Shown in pieces: positions 15,362-24,731 of a stretch of 64,000 nt of DNA; the stretch's first letter is position 1; every line of letters begins with the position of its first letter. The notes under the pieces were generated by a model that had not been told where the DNA came from, made no database searches, and saw nothing but the letters and a program-made list of their open reading frames with translations. The DNA comes from an uncultured Alistipes sp. (GTDB taxonomy: Bacteria > Bacteroidota > Bacteroidia > Bacteroidales > Rikenellaceae): contig CALURC010000001.1 in NCBI GenBank assembly GCA_944323075.1, positions 1-64,000 of the forward strand. The letters run 5' to 3'. The position numbers were made by a program, and so were the translations under genes.

Positions 15362-17614
15362 TTACACCACTTGCTGCGTCCGCTGGATCACCATATCCTG
15401 CCACTCCTTACACAACGTCGTAAAGCGTGCTGACCAACCCGCTACACGAACCGGTAAATTCGGATAACGGTCCGGATGCATCTGCGCATCGATCAACGTC
15501 GCCGTATCCACCACATCCACATGCATATAGAAGCCTCCCTTGTCGCGGAACGTCTTCATCAATCCAACTAAAGCCACCACGCCGTTCTCATCTTTCACCG
15601 AATCCGGCAACACCTTCAGCTCGATCGTCGCTCCGTTCGGACAGCGCGTGAAATCCAACTTGCAGTATGAGTTCAGCACCGCAGTCGGTCCTTTTCGGTC
15701 GCTTCCGGGAGTAGGGGAGCAGTTCGTCGCCAGAATGTCTCCCACACGACTGCCTTCCGGTGTAGCCCGACGCATCATACGCCAGTCTATTTCACGTCCG
15801 AACGTGCTGATTCCACAAGGACGTTTCACTCCATTACGCTCTTTTACTTGTGCAACGATATTCGAATAATCATTGAATACCCGAACCATCATCTCGTCGC
15901 TCTCGGCGTTGTCGTTGCCATAAAATTCGAACCGGTTTTGCACCAAACGGCGCAAACCTTCGTTGCCCTCCCAATTTTTCCGAAGAATATCGATAAAATC
16001 GTTCAACTCAATGTACCGCTCCTCGAACACCAACTTTTTAAGGACCTGAAGGCTATTGGCCGTATCGCTGACTCCTCCGTAGTGAATGCCGTTCACCGTA
16101 TACTTCGGTCCGCGTTCGGCATACCCCAACCCTTTTTCAATACACCCTTCGACAAACATCGAGACCAGCGGATTCGGCGTCACATGATCCTGCCAGCTAT
16201 TATCGAGAGCCGTCTGCAGATTATTGACATCCTTATCCAATTCGACCACGAAAGATTTGTAGAGCGATTCGAAATCGGTATAGGCCAACGGTTCGTTCCG
16301 ATCGAGCTTCAAGGCCCGGAACAGGGGTTGCATCATATCGGTCGGGGAGTAGATAAACGCCGTTTTTCCGGGAATGATTGCCTCCCAACATCCGTCGTTG
16401 GTAAATTCGCGAGCCTCCTCTTCGGGGTATCCGAACTTAATCAAACCGTCGATCACCACATTTTCGTTGTACACCGACACGATTCCTCCTCCGAAACGCT
16501 GCACCTCGGCAATCCGCCGATAGAGCTTTTCCGGTGTCTTGTCGCCAATACGTACGGCAATGGGGTAGTCGCTGATATGCAACTCCTCAACCACATCCAA
16601 CACCAAATAGGTCAGTGCATTGGTCACCTCTTTCCCGTTTCGGTCAATTCCGCCGAGTATGATATTCTGATAGAACTGAGCGTCTCCCGTAGCGTTGTGT
16701 TCCCCAATCCATTCGGTTCCCTTGATCCAGAAATGGGCCACCAATTCACGGGCTTCGTCCATCGTAAGCGTTCCGTCATTCAAATCCCGTTCCAGATAGG
16801 GATAGAGCATCCGGTCAAAACGTCCGATTCCCGACCAGTTGCCCATCAACCGGAAAAAGGCATACATCGACCACAACGATTGAATTGCCTCCCGGAAATT
16901 ACGCGGCGGATTCTCCGGCACATGTTCCAACGTCTCGATGATATTTCCATAGAACTTTTGCTCCTCGGCCGATGCCTTTTGCTGCATCTCCTTGAGCAAC
17001 TCAACATTCCGTTTCTGCCAAACAGCAGCCGCATCCAATGTCAGCAACATCGATTGCAGCAGGTCGGTCCCGTGATCATCCAGTCCGCCCCGGTTCAGCC
17101 GTTCGTCTATCTCTGCCCGCAGGCCTTTGTACCCCGTGTTCAACACCTTTTCGAAACCAACGGTCGTATGGCTGATCGAGCTCATCTTGAGCAGAGGAGT
17201 TATGTGTTGAGCCCCCTCGCGGAGTGTAGCCGAACCCACGATCAGCTCTCCGGGCAGAATCCGCAACGGAGCATTTTGAGCAATACTCATCGCTGCATAC
17301 CCATACTTCATGTTGTTCGACAGAGAGGCATCCCCTCCTTCGGGAAAGTCCCAGTTGGCATAACTCAGATTCCGTCCATGCTCTCCGGAAAGACCGATTT
17401 GGGCCAAGTGGTGGGTAATGTCGCTCAATCTTCGGGGAGATTCCGGATGCCATGCACGGCCCCAGTTATACAAAGGGTCACACGCACTCTTCACATCTGT
17501 ATTTGCGGTACTCTCAGCAAAGAGATTTTTATTCAAGCCTACAAACAGGGCACACAACCCGAGTGAAGATCTTTTCAAGAATTCGGCACGTGAAATTCGT
17601 TCTTTCTGGTTCAT
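15362..17614 (-). CDS. Glycyl radical enzyme (PFL-like) with Tat-like N-terminal leader
   Basis: A 750-residue glycyl radical enzyme. The active-site cysteine lies in NDGCWE (C409) with E411 two residues on, the Cys-x-Glu pattern of the eliminase branch (glycerol, propanediol, choline or similar lyases) and unlike the CC of pyruvate formate-lyase. The radical site is RVAGW (G726), 24 residues from the C-terminus, as in the family. The N-terminus is odd: SRAEFLKRS followed by a hydrophobic stretch and FAES looks like a Tat-type signal with the second Arg replaced by Ala. Known family members are oxygen-sensitive cytosolic enzymes activated by a radical SAM activase, and no activase gene lies within the window. 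The next internal Met is about 80 residues in, so the leader is probably translated. An iron alcohol dehydrogenase lies upstream, but a terminator separates them. Substrate unknown. Confidence 0.85.
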   Translation of the reverse strand: MNQKERISRAEFLKRSSLGLCALFVGLNKNLFAESTANTDVKSACDPLYNWGRAWHPESPRRLSDITHHLAQIGLSGEHGRNLSYANWDFPEGGDASLSNNMKYGYAAMSIAQNAPLRILPGELIVGSATLREGAQHITPLLKMSSISHTTVGFEKVLNTGYKGLRAEIDERLNRGGLDDHGTDLLQSMLLTLDAAAVWQKRNVELLKEMQQKASAEEQKFYGNIIETLEHVPENPPRNFREAIQSLWSMYAFFRLMGNWSGIGRFDRMLYPYLERDLNDGTLTMDEARELVAHFWIKGTEWIGEHNATGDAQFYQNIILGGIDRNGKEVTNALTYLVLDVVEELHISDYPIAVRIGDKTPEKLYRRIAEVQRFGGGIVSVYNENVVIDGLIKFGYPEEEAREFTNDGCWEAIIPGKTAFIYSPTDMMQPLFRALKLDRNEPLAYTDFESLYKSFVVELDKDVNNLQTALDNSWQDHVTPNPLVSMFVEGCIEKGLGYAERGPKYTVNGIHYGGVSDTANSLQVLKKLVFEERYIELNDFIDILRKNWEGNEGLRRLVQNRFEFYGNDNAESDEMMVRVFNDYSNIVAQVKERNGVKRPCGISTFGREIDWRMMRRATPEGSRVGDILATNCSPTPGSDRKGPTAVLNSYCKLDFTRCPNGATIELKVLPDSVKDENGVVALVGLMKTFRDKGGFYMHVDVVDTATLIDAQMHPDRYPNLPVRVAGWSARFTTLCKEWQDMVIQRTQQVV

Positions 17615-17709
17615 TTCGGATAAGTTTTAGGTCGATCGAAAACGATACTTACGCACACTTTTCTCTACCACGGCAATGCACGCAAGCTCTTGTGGCGAAT
17701 ATACAAAAA

Positions 17710-17750
17710 AATTATCGGTAAACCAAACAACGCGAGAGATTTACCGATAA
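17710..17750 (-). terminator. Terminator after the alcohol dehydrogenase gene
   Basis: A perfect 12-base inverted repeat (17710-17721 with 17739-17750). On the minus strand it runs into a T stretch (A run from 17704 on the plus strand). It implies that the glycyl radical enzyme downstream has its own promoter. Confidence 0.8.
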
Positions 17751-17771
17751 TTCCCTATTTAGTTTACCATA

Positions 17772-18950
17772 TTACAACGCCAGTCTGTAGATGTTATATA
17801 TATCTTCAACCTGAAGGTGCTGGAAATTACCCAAACCATTCCGTCCATCGCGTTCAGCCAAACACCTTTCCGCCATCAGACGCAAATGTTCTTCACCGAT
17901 TCCCACGTCACTCAACCGAGTCGGCAATCCCATTTTTTTGTACCAACCCTCGAGCCGGTCGATCATTTCGAAAACAATCCGTTCCTTGTCATCGAATGCC
18001 AGCGACACGTCGAATACCCGTACAGCAAACTGCACAAACTTATCAATATCCGTTTTATAGACATACTTCATCCACGCCGGGAAAACAATCGACAATCCGG
18101 CACCGTGTGCAATGTCGTACTGAGCACTCAATTCATGCTCAATATCGTGGCTGGCCCAATCGCCGATCCGCCCCATATTGAGCAGATTGTTGTGAGCAAC
18201 GGTTCCGGTCCACATAATCTCAGCCCGAATGTCGTAATCGGTCGGGTGGGCCAAAGCCATCGGACCGTAATAAAGAATCGTACGAATCGATCCTTCGATC
18301 AACCGGTCTGTAAAATCAACATGTTTCACCGTCGTGAAATAACGCTCCATCAGGTGAGCCACAATGTCCGAACAACCGTTGGCAATCTGGTTAGCCGGCA
18401 TCGAAAAAGTCACTTCTGGATTCATGAAAGCAAATTTCGGAGTCAGACATTCACTTCCGATATACCGTTTGTAATTCCCCTCCTCATTGGTAATTACAGA
18501 ACTGTCGGACGACTCGGAACCGGCCGCCGGAATCGTCAACACGACCCCCACGGGAAGCGCACCTTCAATCGGCTTGTCATCATAAAGATAGTATTCCCAA
18601 ATATCGTCCTTACAACATACACCGGCTGCAATCGCTTTCGACGAATCGATCGTACTGCCACCTCCGACAGCCAGAATAAAATCTAAATCATTCTCCTTGC
18701 ACAACTCTATCCCTTTACGCACGAGAGACAAACGCGGATTGGGTTGCACACCACCCAATTCAACAAAGAAAAGACCTTCGGCCTGTAACGAAGCCACCAC
18801 GCGATCATATAATCCGTTACGTTTGATCGATCCTCCGCCATAATGCAGTAAAATCCGCTTTCCGTATCGAGCAACCTCTTTCCCCACACTATTCTCTACA
18901 CCCTTACCAAAAATAATCCGGGCCGGGTTATAATATTCAAAGTTTATCAT
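17772..18950 (-). CDS. Iron-containing alcohol dehydrogenase (YqhD/butanol dehydrogenase type)
   Basis: A 392-residue group III (iron-type) alcohol dehydrogenase. It starts NFEYYNPARIIFGKG, typical for the YqhD/BDH subgroup, has GGGS (AVGGGSTIDSSKAI, about residues 96-109) for dinucleotide binding, and the metal-ligand region with HNNLLNMGRIGDWASHDIEH (about 252-271) and AHGAGLSIVFPAW (about 280-292). Length is as expected. YqhD-type enzymes reduce aldehydes to alcohols, preferably with NADPH. It acts in the cytosol. Its neighbour is a glycyl radical enzyme of the eliminase type; such enzymes often make aldehydes, so joint action (for example reducing an aldehyde product) is plausible, but the genes are separated by a terminator. 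Confidence 0.93.
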   Translation of the reverse strand: MINFEYYNPARIIFGKGVENSVGKEVARYGKRILLHYGGGSIKRNGLYDRVVASLQAEGLFFVELGGVQPNPRLSLVRKGIELCKENDLDFILAVGGGSTIDSSKAIAAGVCCKDDIWEYYLYDDKPIEGALPVGVVLTIPAAGSESSDSSVITNEEGNYKRYIGSECLTPKFAFMNPEVTFSMPANQIANGCSDIVAHLMERYFTTVKHVDFTDRLIEGSIRTILYYGPMALAHPTDYDIRAEIMWTGTVAHNNLLNMGRIGDWASHDIEHELSAQYDIAHGAGLSIVFPAWMKYVYKTDIDKFVQFAVRVFDVSLAFDDKERIVFEMIDRLEGWYKKMGLPTRLSDVGIGEEHLRLMAERCLAERDGRNGLGNFQHLQVEDIYNIYRLAL

Positions 18951-19010
18951 AATTCCCTGTCTTTTTGATTTATAACAATCATTATTTAAATTTATTCAGT
19001 CCGCTGTCAA

Positions 19011-19679
19011 TCACTCTTCGACCAATGTCAACGTCGGTCCGTCCGTAACAGTCAGAACCGCCTCCGATCCTTTACCCCGTAAATCCATCATCTGATTACC
19101 GTAACCATAACCGCTTCCTGTTACATACTGGGGCAGATCAAAGGTCGTACCGTCAAATGTTACACGAGCCAACCCCCGTTCGAAAACGACCTCGACACGA
19201 TATGCCTGTTCGGTCTTACCATCCGACCCGACGAAACTCACCTCTATCGGGTATATGTCTTCGATATAAAGTGTCTTTCCCCGTTGTTCAACAATCCATT
19301 TACCATCGACCATTCGCACATTCTTCGTATCGTCATCCTCTATATTCCATGCACTTCCTCCGCCAGGCAAAGCTCTACGGTCCAGCACATCGTTTTTTTC
19401 CTGACCGGGCAAAAAAAGTTCAACCCGTGAAGAGTCGGAACTAAAAACCATATAAGCCGCATATACCGCTCCGCTATCGGCCGGTTCAACAGACATCAAT
19501 TTAACCCCTTGCTCAAAAGGTCGTATACAGTCCTGCCTCACCTCCGACCACTGATATCCGGCCGAAGCGATACACCCGTGCTCATCACGGTCGTTTCCCG
19601 TTTTCGTTTCGTTTTTTCCCGAATTTCCGGCACATCCACACAGCAGACACGCCACTGTCAATAAACATTCAATTTTCAT
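19011..19679 (-). CDS. Lipoprotein with MliC-like (lysozyme-inhibitor-like) C-terminal domain
   Basis: A 222-residue lipoprotein: hydrophobic N-terminus with lipobox LCGC (C16). Then comes a short conserved motif HGCIASAGYQWSEVRQDCIR (about residues 34-53) with two Cys that probably form a disulfide, a central beta domain, and a C-terminal region (about 155-222) reading FERGLARVTFDGTTFDLP, SGSGYGYG and LRGKGSEAVLTV, which resembles the MliC fold of membrane-bound C-type lysozyme inhibitors. The Cys pair usual in MliC is missing in that part. The likely role is periplasmic protection from lysozyme, but similarity is judged by eye. It begins 331 bases downstream of the divergent-looking yccF start and is transcribed in the same direction. 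Confidence 0.6.
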   Translation of the reverse strand: MKIECLLTVACLLCGCAGNSGKNETKTGNDRDEHGCIASAGYQWSEVRQDCIRPFEQGVKLMSVEPADSGAVYAAYMVFSSDSSRVELFLPGQEKNDVLDRRALPGGGSAWNIEDDDTKNVRMVDGKWIVEQRGKTLYIEDIYPIEVSFVGSDGKTEQAYRVEVVFERGLARVTFDGTTFDLPQYVTGSGYGYGNQMMDLRGKGSEAVLTVTDGPTLTLVEE

Positions 19680-19708
19680 CCCGCACTATTTTTATGGTTA
19701 AGTTAAGT

Positions 19709-20083
19709 TCAACAGCTGATAATATCCCTGCCAAAGGGAGTAAACGCCAGCGACATCAACTTGAAGTGTTGTCGGCCAAATGGAATCCCGATAATCGTAA
19801 TACACAACAATACGCCGAATACCAGATGGGTAAGTGCAATCCATATTCCTCCAAAAATCAGCCACAGAAGATTCATAATAGTCGACAGACATCCCGATCC
19901 CTGTTCGGTGACAACAGTACGCTGTCCAAAAGGGAATAACGCAAGCACCCCCAATTTAAAAGCCTGAATGCCGAAAGGAATACCTATAATCGTAATACAT
20001 AACATAATTCCTCCAACGATATACTCTATAGAGACGAGTAACCCGCCGAACAAAATCCAAATAATATTACCCAGTATATTCAT
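19709..20083 (-). CDS. yccF: YccF domain inner-membrane protein
   Basis: A 124-residue protein made of two internal repeats, each with the motif CITIIGIPFG (about residues 28-37 and 92-101), the signature of the YccF family, and each with membrane-spanning helices. Size and architecture are complete. The family has no established function. A promoter (TATCTTTG at 20120-20127 on the minus strand with CAAA-complement at 20146-20149) lies 37 bases before the start. It is divergent from grpE and upstream of the MliC-like lipoprotein gene. Confidence 0.9.
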   Translation of the reverse strand: MNILGNIIWILFGGLLVSIEYIVGGIMLCITIIGIPFGIQAFKLGVLALFPFGQRTVVTEQGSGCLSTIMNLLWLIFGGIWIALTHLVFGVLLCITIIGIPFGRQHFKLMSLAFTPFGRDIISC

Positions 20084-20119
20084 ACCAATCCTCCTCTGTT
20101 TTTAAATTCGACTTATGTA

Positions 20120-20149
20120 CAAAGATAGCACTATTTGCTTCCGTTCAAA
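20120..20149 (-). promoter_or_regulatory. Promoter of yccF
   Basis: Minus strand TTTG (20146-20149), 18-base spacer, TATCTTTG (20120-20127), fitting the Bacteroidota consensus. Confidence 0.7.
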
Positions 20150-20235
20150 ATCCATAGCAAAAGATTGTCCAAACATTTCGAGAGATCCTCCGGAAATATA
20201 TCGTATTCCGAATTCATTTGTTGGGATATTTTGAT

Positions 20236-20243
20236 TTACTTTG
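20236..20243 (+). promoter_or_regulatory. Candidate -7 box (TTACTTTG) of the grpE-dnaJ-mutL operon
   Basis: One mismatch to TAnnTTTG. It lies 71 bases before the grpE ATG at 20314 and argues against the in-frame codon at 20218 being the start, because that would be upstream of the transcript. Confidence 0.4.
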
Positions 20244-20313
20244 TGTTTTGTTCCGTTCGCTTCGTTGGTATACTATTTGTGATACCTATCGGAGGATAAA
20301 AAAGTCTAAACGA

Positions 20314-20904
20314 ATGACACATACGAAAATGAAAGAAAAAAACACTGATAAAGAATCTGTTAAAGAAGAACAAAAGATTCAAAACGAGAACATTGAAGAA
20401 CAAGGAAACGAATCGACCGCTGACAATATGTCAGAAGAAAATTCCGACGAGGATGCCAAATCGTCAGATATGACAGACGAAGCAAGCGAATGGAAAGACA
20501 AATATTTGCGTCTGGTTGCCGAATTCGACAACTACCGCAAACGTACGCTAAGAGAAAAGATGGATTTGATCGCTTCCGGAGGCGAAGATGTGATCAAATC
20601 CTTACTGGCAATCATGGACGACATCGATCGTGCACTCGATGCCATGACCAAATCGGATGACATCGAAGCGATCCGTCAGGGTATCGTGCTGATCCACCAA
20701 AAACTGATAGACACCCTACATGCCAAAGGCGTGGAAGAGATTTCAGCAATCGGACAAGAGCTCGACACGGATCTGCATGAAGCCGTAGCCAAATTCCCCG
20801 TAGCGGAAGAGGAGAAAAAAGGCAAAGTAATCGATGTGGTCCAGAAAGGCTACAAGCTCAAGGACAAAGTGGTTCGATTCGCAAAAGTTGTAGTGGGAGA
20901 ATAA
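20314..20904 (+). CDS. grpE: Nucleotide exchange factor GrpE
   Basis: From the ATG at 20314 the protein has 196 residues: a very acidic, disordered N-terminus (about residues 1-65), a long coiled-coil helix with [19 protein letters not shown] (about 66-84), the signature of GrpE, and the C-terminal beta wing with [20 protein letters not shown] (about 146-165). It is the exchange factor for DnaK, working with DnaJ, whose gene starts 4 bases after the grpE stop. The frame is open further upstream to 20218, but that stretch contains the putative promoter and does not look like GrpE. A second possible start is the ATG at 20329. Its place with dnaJ supports the call. Confidence 0.95.
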   Translation: MTHTKMKEKNTDKESVKEEQKIQNENIEEQGNESTADNMSEENSDEDAKSSDMTDEASEWKDKYLRLVAEFDNYRKRTLREKMDLIASGGEDVIKSLLAIMDDIDRALDAMTKSDDIEAIRQGIVLIHQKLIDTLHAKGVEEISAIGQELDTDLHEAVAKFPVAEEEKKGKVIDVVQKGYKLKDKVVRFAKVVVGE

Positions 20905-20908
20905 TACG

Positions 20909-22072
20909 ATGGCAAAGAGAGATTACTACGAAGTACTCGGTGTGGATAAAAACGCCAGTGCCGATGAGATCAAAAAGGCTTATCGGAAGGCTGCACTGAA
21001 GTACCACCCAGACAAAAATCCGGGAAACAAAGAGGCTGAAGAGAAATTCAAAGAGGCAGCCGAAGCATACGACGTATTGAGCAATCCGGACAAAAAAGCC
21101 CGGTACGATCAGTTCGGACACGAAGGAATGAATGCCGGAGGTTTCGGAGGCAGCGGCGGCGGTTTCAGCGGCGGTTTCTCTATGGAGGATATTTTCAGCA
21201 ATTTCGGAGATATCTTCGGAGGTCATTTCGGTGGTGGTTTCAGTGGCTTCGGAGGCGGCGGAAGCGGACGAGCCCGGGTCAACCGAGGTTCGGATCTGAG
21301 GATCAAAGTCAAGTTGACGCTGAAAGAGGTAGTCAATGGCACGACTAAGAAGTTAAAGATCAACAAGCAAATCGCATGTGACCAATGCGGTGGAACAGGA
21401 GCCAAAGACAAAAATGCCTATACGACTTGCTCGACCTGCCATGGATCAGGATATGTTACCCAGGTGGTCAACACATTCTTCGGCAGAACCCAGACCACAC
21501 AGCCTTGTCCAACCTGTCACGGCGAAGGAAAGGTTATTACATCTCCATGCCCAAAGTGTAATGGAGAAGGTATTGTACGCGGTGAAGAGGTGATCGAAAT
21601 CCGGATTCCGGCCGGAGTAGGCGAGGGCATGCAACTCACCGTCAGCGGAAAAGGAAATGCAGCCCGTCATGGAGGCATCAACGGCGACCTGCTCGTATTG
21701 ATCGAAGAGGAACCCGACAAAAACCTGATCCGGGACGGGAACGATTTGATATACAACCTGAATATTACGATTCCACAAGCCGTATTAGGTGCTTCGGTGG
21801 AAATACCGACCGTAGATGCGAAAGCGAAGATCAAGATCGAACCCGGAACACAAGCCGGAAAGGTGTTACGCCTGCGGGGTAAGGGAATCCCCGAAGTAAA
21901 CGGACACGGTCGCGGAGATCTGCTGGTTGTAGTTAACATCCACGTACCGACATCGGTGAACTCAACGGAAAAACAGTTGCTCGAACAACTGGCCGGAAAC
22001 GAACATTTCAAACAGGCCGAACAGAACCGTGACGCCAATATTTTCGACCGGATGCGCAGCTTTTTCCGCTAA
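20909..22072 (+). CDS. dnaJ: Chaperone DnaJ
   Basis: A 387-residue type I DnaJ with all domains: J domain (about residues 1-70, HPD in KYHPDKNPG), Gly/Phe-rich linker (about 75-130), four CxxCxGxG zinc repeats ([32 protein letters not shown], about 155-230) and the C-terminal substrate-binding domains. It delivers clients to DnaK and stimulates its ATPase. It is translated just behind grpE and 22 bases ahead of mutL, on one operon. Confidence 0.98.
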   Translation: MAKRDYYEVLGVDKNASADEIKKAYRKAALKYHPDKNPGNKEAEEKFKEAAEAYDVLSNPDKKARYDQFGHEGMNAGGFGGSGGGFSGGFSMEDIFSNFGDIFGGHFGGGFSGFGGGGSGRARVNRGSDLRIKVKLTLKEVVNGTTKKLKINKQIACDQCGGTGAKDKNAYTTCSTCHGSGYVTQVVNTFFGRTQTTQPCPTCHGEGKVITSPCPKCNGEGIVRGEEVIEIRIPAGVGEGMQLTVSGKGNAARHGGINGDLLVLIEEEPDKNLIRDGNDLIYNLNITIPQAVLGASVEIPTVDAKAKIKIEPGTQAGKVLRLRGKGIPEVNGHGRGDLLVVVNIHVPTSVNSTEKQLLEQLAGNEHFKQAEQNRDANIFDRMRSFFR

Positions 22073-22094
22073 TCGATAGACTGCAGACGACACG

Positions 22095-24008
22095 ATGGAA
22101 TTGGACCGTATCAACATACTACCCGATAGAGTCGCCAATCAGATTGCCGCCGGTGAGGTCGTCGAACGTCCCGCATCGGTAGTCAAGGAGTTAATGGAGA
22201 ATGCGGTCGACGCAGGAAGCCATTCGATTACAGTCAACTACCGTGACGGAGGCAAAACCCTGATTCAGGTGGCGGACGACGGATGTGGCATGAGCGAAAC
22301 GGATGCCCGCTTGGCATTCGAACGTCACGCTACATCGAAAATCCGTGCATTGGAGGATATATATCACCTCGTCTCGTTCGGATTTCGTGGCGAGGCGTTA
22401 CCTTCGATCGCTTCGATCGCAGAAGTCGAGGTGCGGACTCGTATGCACGATCAGGATTTGGGTACACAAGTCATTATACACGGTGGACATTTTCTTTCGC
22501 AGGAACCCGTCCAAACTCCGTTCGGAACCCAATTTTTGATAAAAAATCTGTTTTACAACACGCCCGCCCGAAGGAATTTTTTAAAAGAGACCTCAACGGA
22601 AAGCAAGAGAATCCGCGACGAATTCCTTCGAGTTGCCTTATGTAATCCAGACATCGCATTCTCGCTTTATGACAATGATGTGTTGATTGCCAATCTGCCG
22701 GCAACCAACCTGCGTCAACGGATCGTTTCGGCCATCGGAGGAAAAAAAATCGCCCAAAATCTATTGGAGGTATCAGTCGATACATCACTCGTCCGCATCG
22801 AAGGATTCGTCGGACAACCCAATTATGCAAAGAAGAACAACCCGGAACAATATCTGTTTGTTAACGGGCGCTTTTTCCGGTCGAACTATCTGCGGAAAGC
22901 AATCCTCCAGGCCTATGAAAAACTAATTGCACCAGAAACGCAACCCTCCTATTTTTTATACCTTACGATAGATCCCCAGCGGATCGACGTAAACGTACAT
23001 CCGCAAAAAACAGAGGTGAAATTCGAAAACGAAAGTGCAATATGGCAATTCATCAACGCAGCGGTACGGGAAACTTTGGGGAAACAGGGGGTTGTTCCGT
23101 TGATGGACTTCGATATGGACCAGTCGATCGAGATTCCCGTATATCGGGATAACGGCAATCTGCGTATTCCCGATCCCGATTTCCGACCCGATTTCAATCC
23201 ATTCGAAGAAGAGGCTCGCAGCTTCAATCCCTCCAAAGGAAGCGAATGGGCGCCAACAAGTACACACAAACAAGCATCAGCTCCCCAATATTGGGAACGA
23301 CTATACGAAATTCCGACTGAAAAAATCATCGATTCCTCAGCAGTCCATAATGCGGTCAACGAATTCGATGAATTCGACAGCTCGGTCAAAGAGTTTATCG
23401 ACGGCGACGAAGAGCCTGTCCAGAGCCGCATCGAATGGAACGACGAAAACACACTTCATCGAACATTCGTACCGTTCGGTGAGCGTTATTGTGCCGTACC
23501 GGTAGAGCACGGACTCGCGTTGATCGATCTGAGAAGAGCGCGCGAACAGGTGCTTTACGAACAATATATGCGAATGATGCATAACGGTTCTTCGGCAAGC
23601 CAACAGATGCTCTTCCCGGAACATATCGACCTGAGCCGCGAAGAAGCGACGGCATTAAAAGAGATACTTCCGGAACTCGAAGCAGCCGGCTTTGAATTGA
23701 CAGTCGGTGAAGACTGTGCCGACATCTCCGGTATACCGGGTACACTGCCTGCCGGTTCGCTGGAAAAAACCTTGCACGAACTGACCGATACATTTCTCGA
23801 GACAGGGAAACTACCGCTGCAACAGCAACAGGAACGGATGGCTGCAATCATGGCACACAATGGAGCGGCAACTGCAAACGACGAAAAAAGTATACGACGA
23901 TTACTGAACGAACTGTCCGAATGTGACAACTGCAACTACACACCGAACGGAAAACCGATTTCGATCTTTCTGTCTGATGACGAAATGGACCGCCGTTTCA
24001 ACCCTTAA
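22095..24008 (+). CDS. mutL: DNA mismatch repair protein MutL
   Basis: A 637-residue MutL. The N-terminal GHKL ATPase is complete: E in MENAVDAGS, DDGCGM (about residues 58-63), GFRGEALPSIAS (about 95-106) and NTPARRNFLK (about 153-162). A low-complexity linker (about 340-450) leads to the C-terminal dimerisation domain. There the usual endonuclease metal motif DQHAxxExxxxE reads DLRRAREQVLYE (D478 on), so the His ligand is Arg, and the later ACxxA and CPHGRP motifs read AHNGAA and TPNGKP. The nicking site therefore looks degenerate, as in E. coli-type MutL. It acts with MutS in mismatch repair. It follows dnaJ and precedes a rhomboid protease gene in the same operon, a common Bacteroidales order as far as I remember. 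Confidence 0.96.
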   Translation: MELDRINILPDRVANQIAAGEVVERPASVVKELMENAVDAGSHSITVNYRDGGKTLIQVADDGCGMSETDARLAFERHATSKIRALEDIYHLVSFGFRGEALPSIASIAEVEVRTRMHDQDLGTQVIIHGGHFLSQEPVQTPFGTQFLIKNLFYNTPARRNFLKETSTESKRIRDEFLRVALCNPDIAFSLYDNDVLIANLPATNLRQRIVSAIGGKKIAQNLLEVSVDTSLVRIEGFVGQPNYAKKNNPEQYLFVNGRFFRSNYLRKAILQAYEKLIAPETQPSYFLYLTIDPQRIDVNVHPQKTEVKFENESAIWQFINAAVRETLGKQGVVPLMDFDMDQSIEIPVYRDNGNLRIPDPDFRPDFNPFEEEARSFNPSKGSEWAPTSTHKQASAPQYWERLYEIPTEKIIDSSAVHNAVNEFDEFDSSVKEFIDGDEEPVQSRIEWNDENTLHRTFVPFGERYCAVPVEHGLALIDLRRAREQVLYEQYMRMMHNGSSASQQMLFPEHIDLSREEATALKEILPELEAAGFELTVGEDCADISGIPGTLPAGSLEKTLHELTDTFLETGKLPLQQQQERMAAIMAHNGAATANDEKSIRRLLNELSECDNCNYTPNGKPISIFLSDDEMDRRFNP

Positions 24009-24032
24009 AAACACTTCTAACACACGCACAAA

Positions 24033-24701
24033 ATGAGATTTCAAGGAGCAATTTCAACACCCCCTGTGGTCCAAAACATAATTATTCTGAATGTCCTGTT
24101 CTTCATGGCTGAGACTATCCTTCCGGCACGTATGGGAGATTGGATGTTCACAAATCTCGGACTCTATTTCTGGGAGAGCGGAAACTTTCATCTCCACCAA
24201 CTGGTGACACACATGTTCATGCACGCCAATCTGACTCACCTGTTCATGAATATGTTTGCACTGTGGATGTTCGGCCGCACGTTGGAATACGAATTGGGGA
24301 GCAAACGTTTTCTGATCTACTATATGGTAACCGGAGTGGGTGCCGCCCTGATCCAGTTAGGCGTTACATGGCTACAAGTCGACTCGATGAGCAGTGCTAT
24401 ATTCGTCGATCAAGCCAAACTTCAAAGCCTCATTTATGCACCTATGATCGGTGCTTCAGGTGCCGTCTTCGGTGTATTGCTGGCTTTCGGCATGATGCAT
24501 CCCAATGCCATATTGATGCTGTTGTTCCCTCCGATTCCGATCAAGGCAAAGTACATCGTGATCGGATACGGTGTACTCGAACTCTTTCTGGGAACGACCG
24601 GACTGCAAAGCGGAGTCGCCCATTTCGCCCATTTGGGAGGTATGCTGTGGGGATTTTTCCTGCTCCGATACTGGAAGAAAAAAGGAGACATCTACTATTA
24701 A
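24033..24701 (+). CDS. Rhomboid family intramembrane serine protease
   Basis: A 222-residue polytopic membrane protein with the rhomboid signatures: HMFMHANLTHLFMNMFALWM (about residues 66-85, HxxxN type), catalytic Ser in GASGAVFG (S142) and catalytic His in AHLGG (H200). About six membrane helices are expected. Rhomboids cut membrane-anchored proteins within the bilayer. The substrate is unknown. It is the fourth gene of the grpE operon, 24 bases behind mutL. Confidence 0.95.
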   Translation: MRFQGAISTPPVVQNIIILNVLFFMAETILPARMGDWMFTNLGLYFWESGNFHLHQLVTHMFMHANLTHLFMNMFALWMFGRTLEYELGSKRFLIYYMVTGVGAALIQLGVTWLQVDSMSSAIFVDQAKLQSLIYAPMIGASGAVFGVLLAFGMMHPNAILMLLFPPIPIKAKYIVIGYGVLELFLGTTGLQSGVAHFAHLGGMLWGFFLLRYWKKKGDIYY

Positions 24702-24731
24702 CCGTTAACTGGAAAAATTAATACGGACCTG

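Noticed and set aside
15848-17566. Long open frame of 572 codons on the plus strand
   Set aside because: It is exactly antisense to the glycyl radical enzyme, which has all catalytic motifs; the plus-strand translation shows no family features.
17817-18686. Plus-strand open frame of 289 codons
   Set aside because: Antisense shadow of the iron alcohol dehydrogenase gene.
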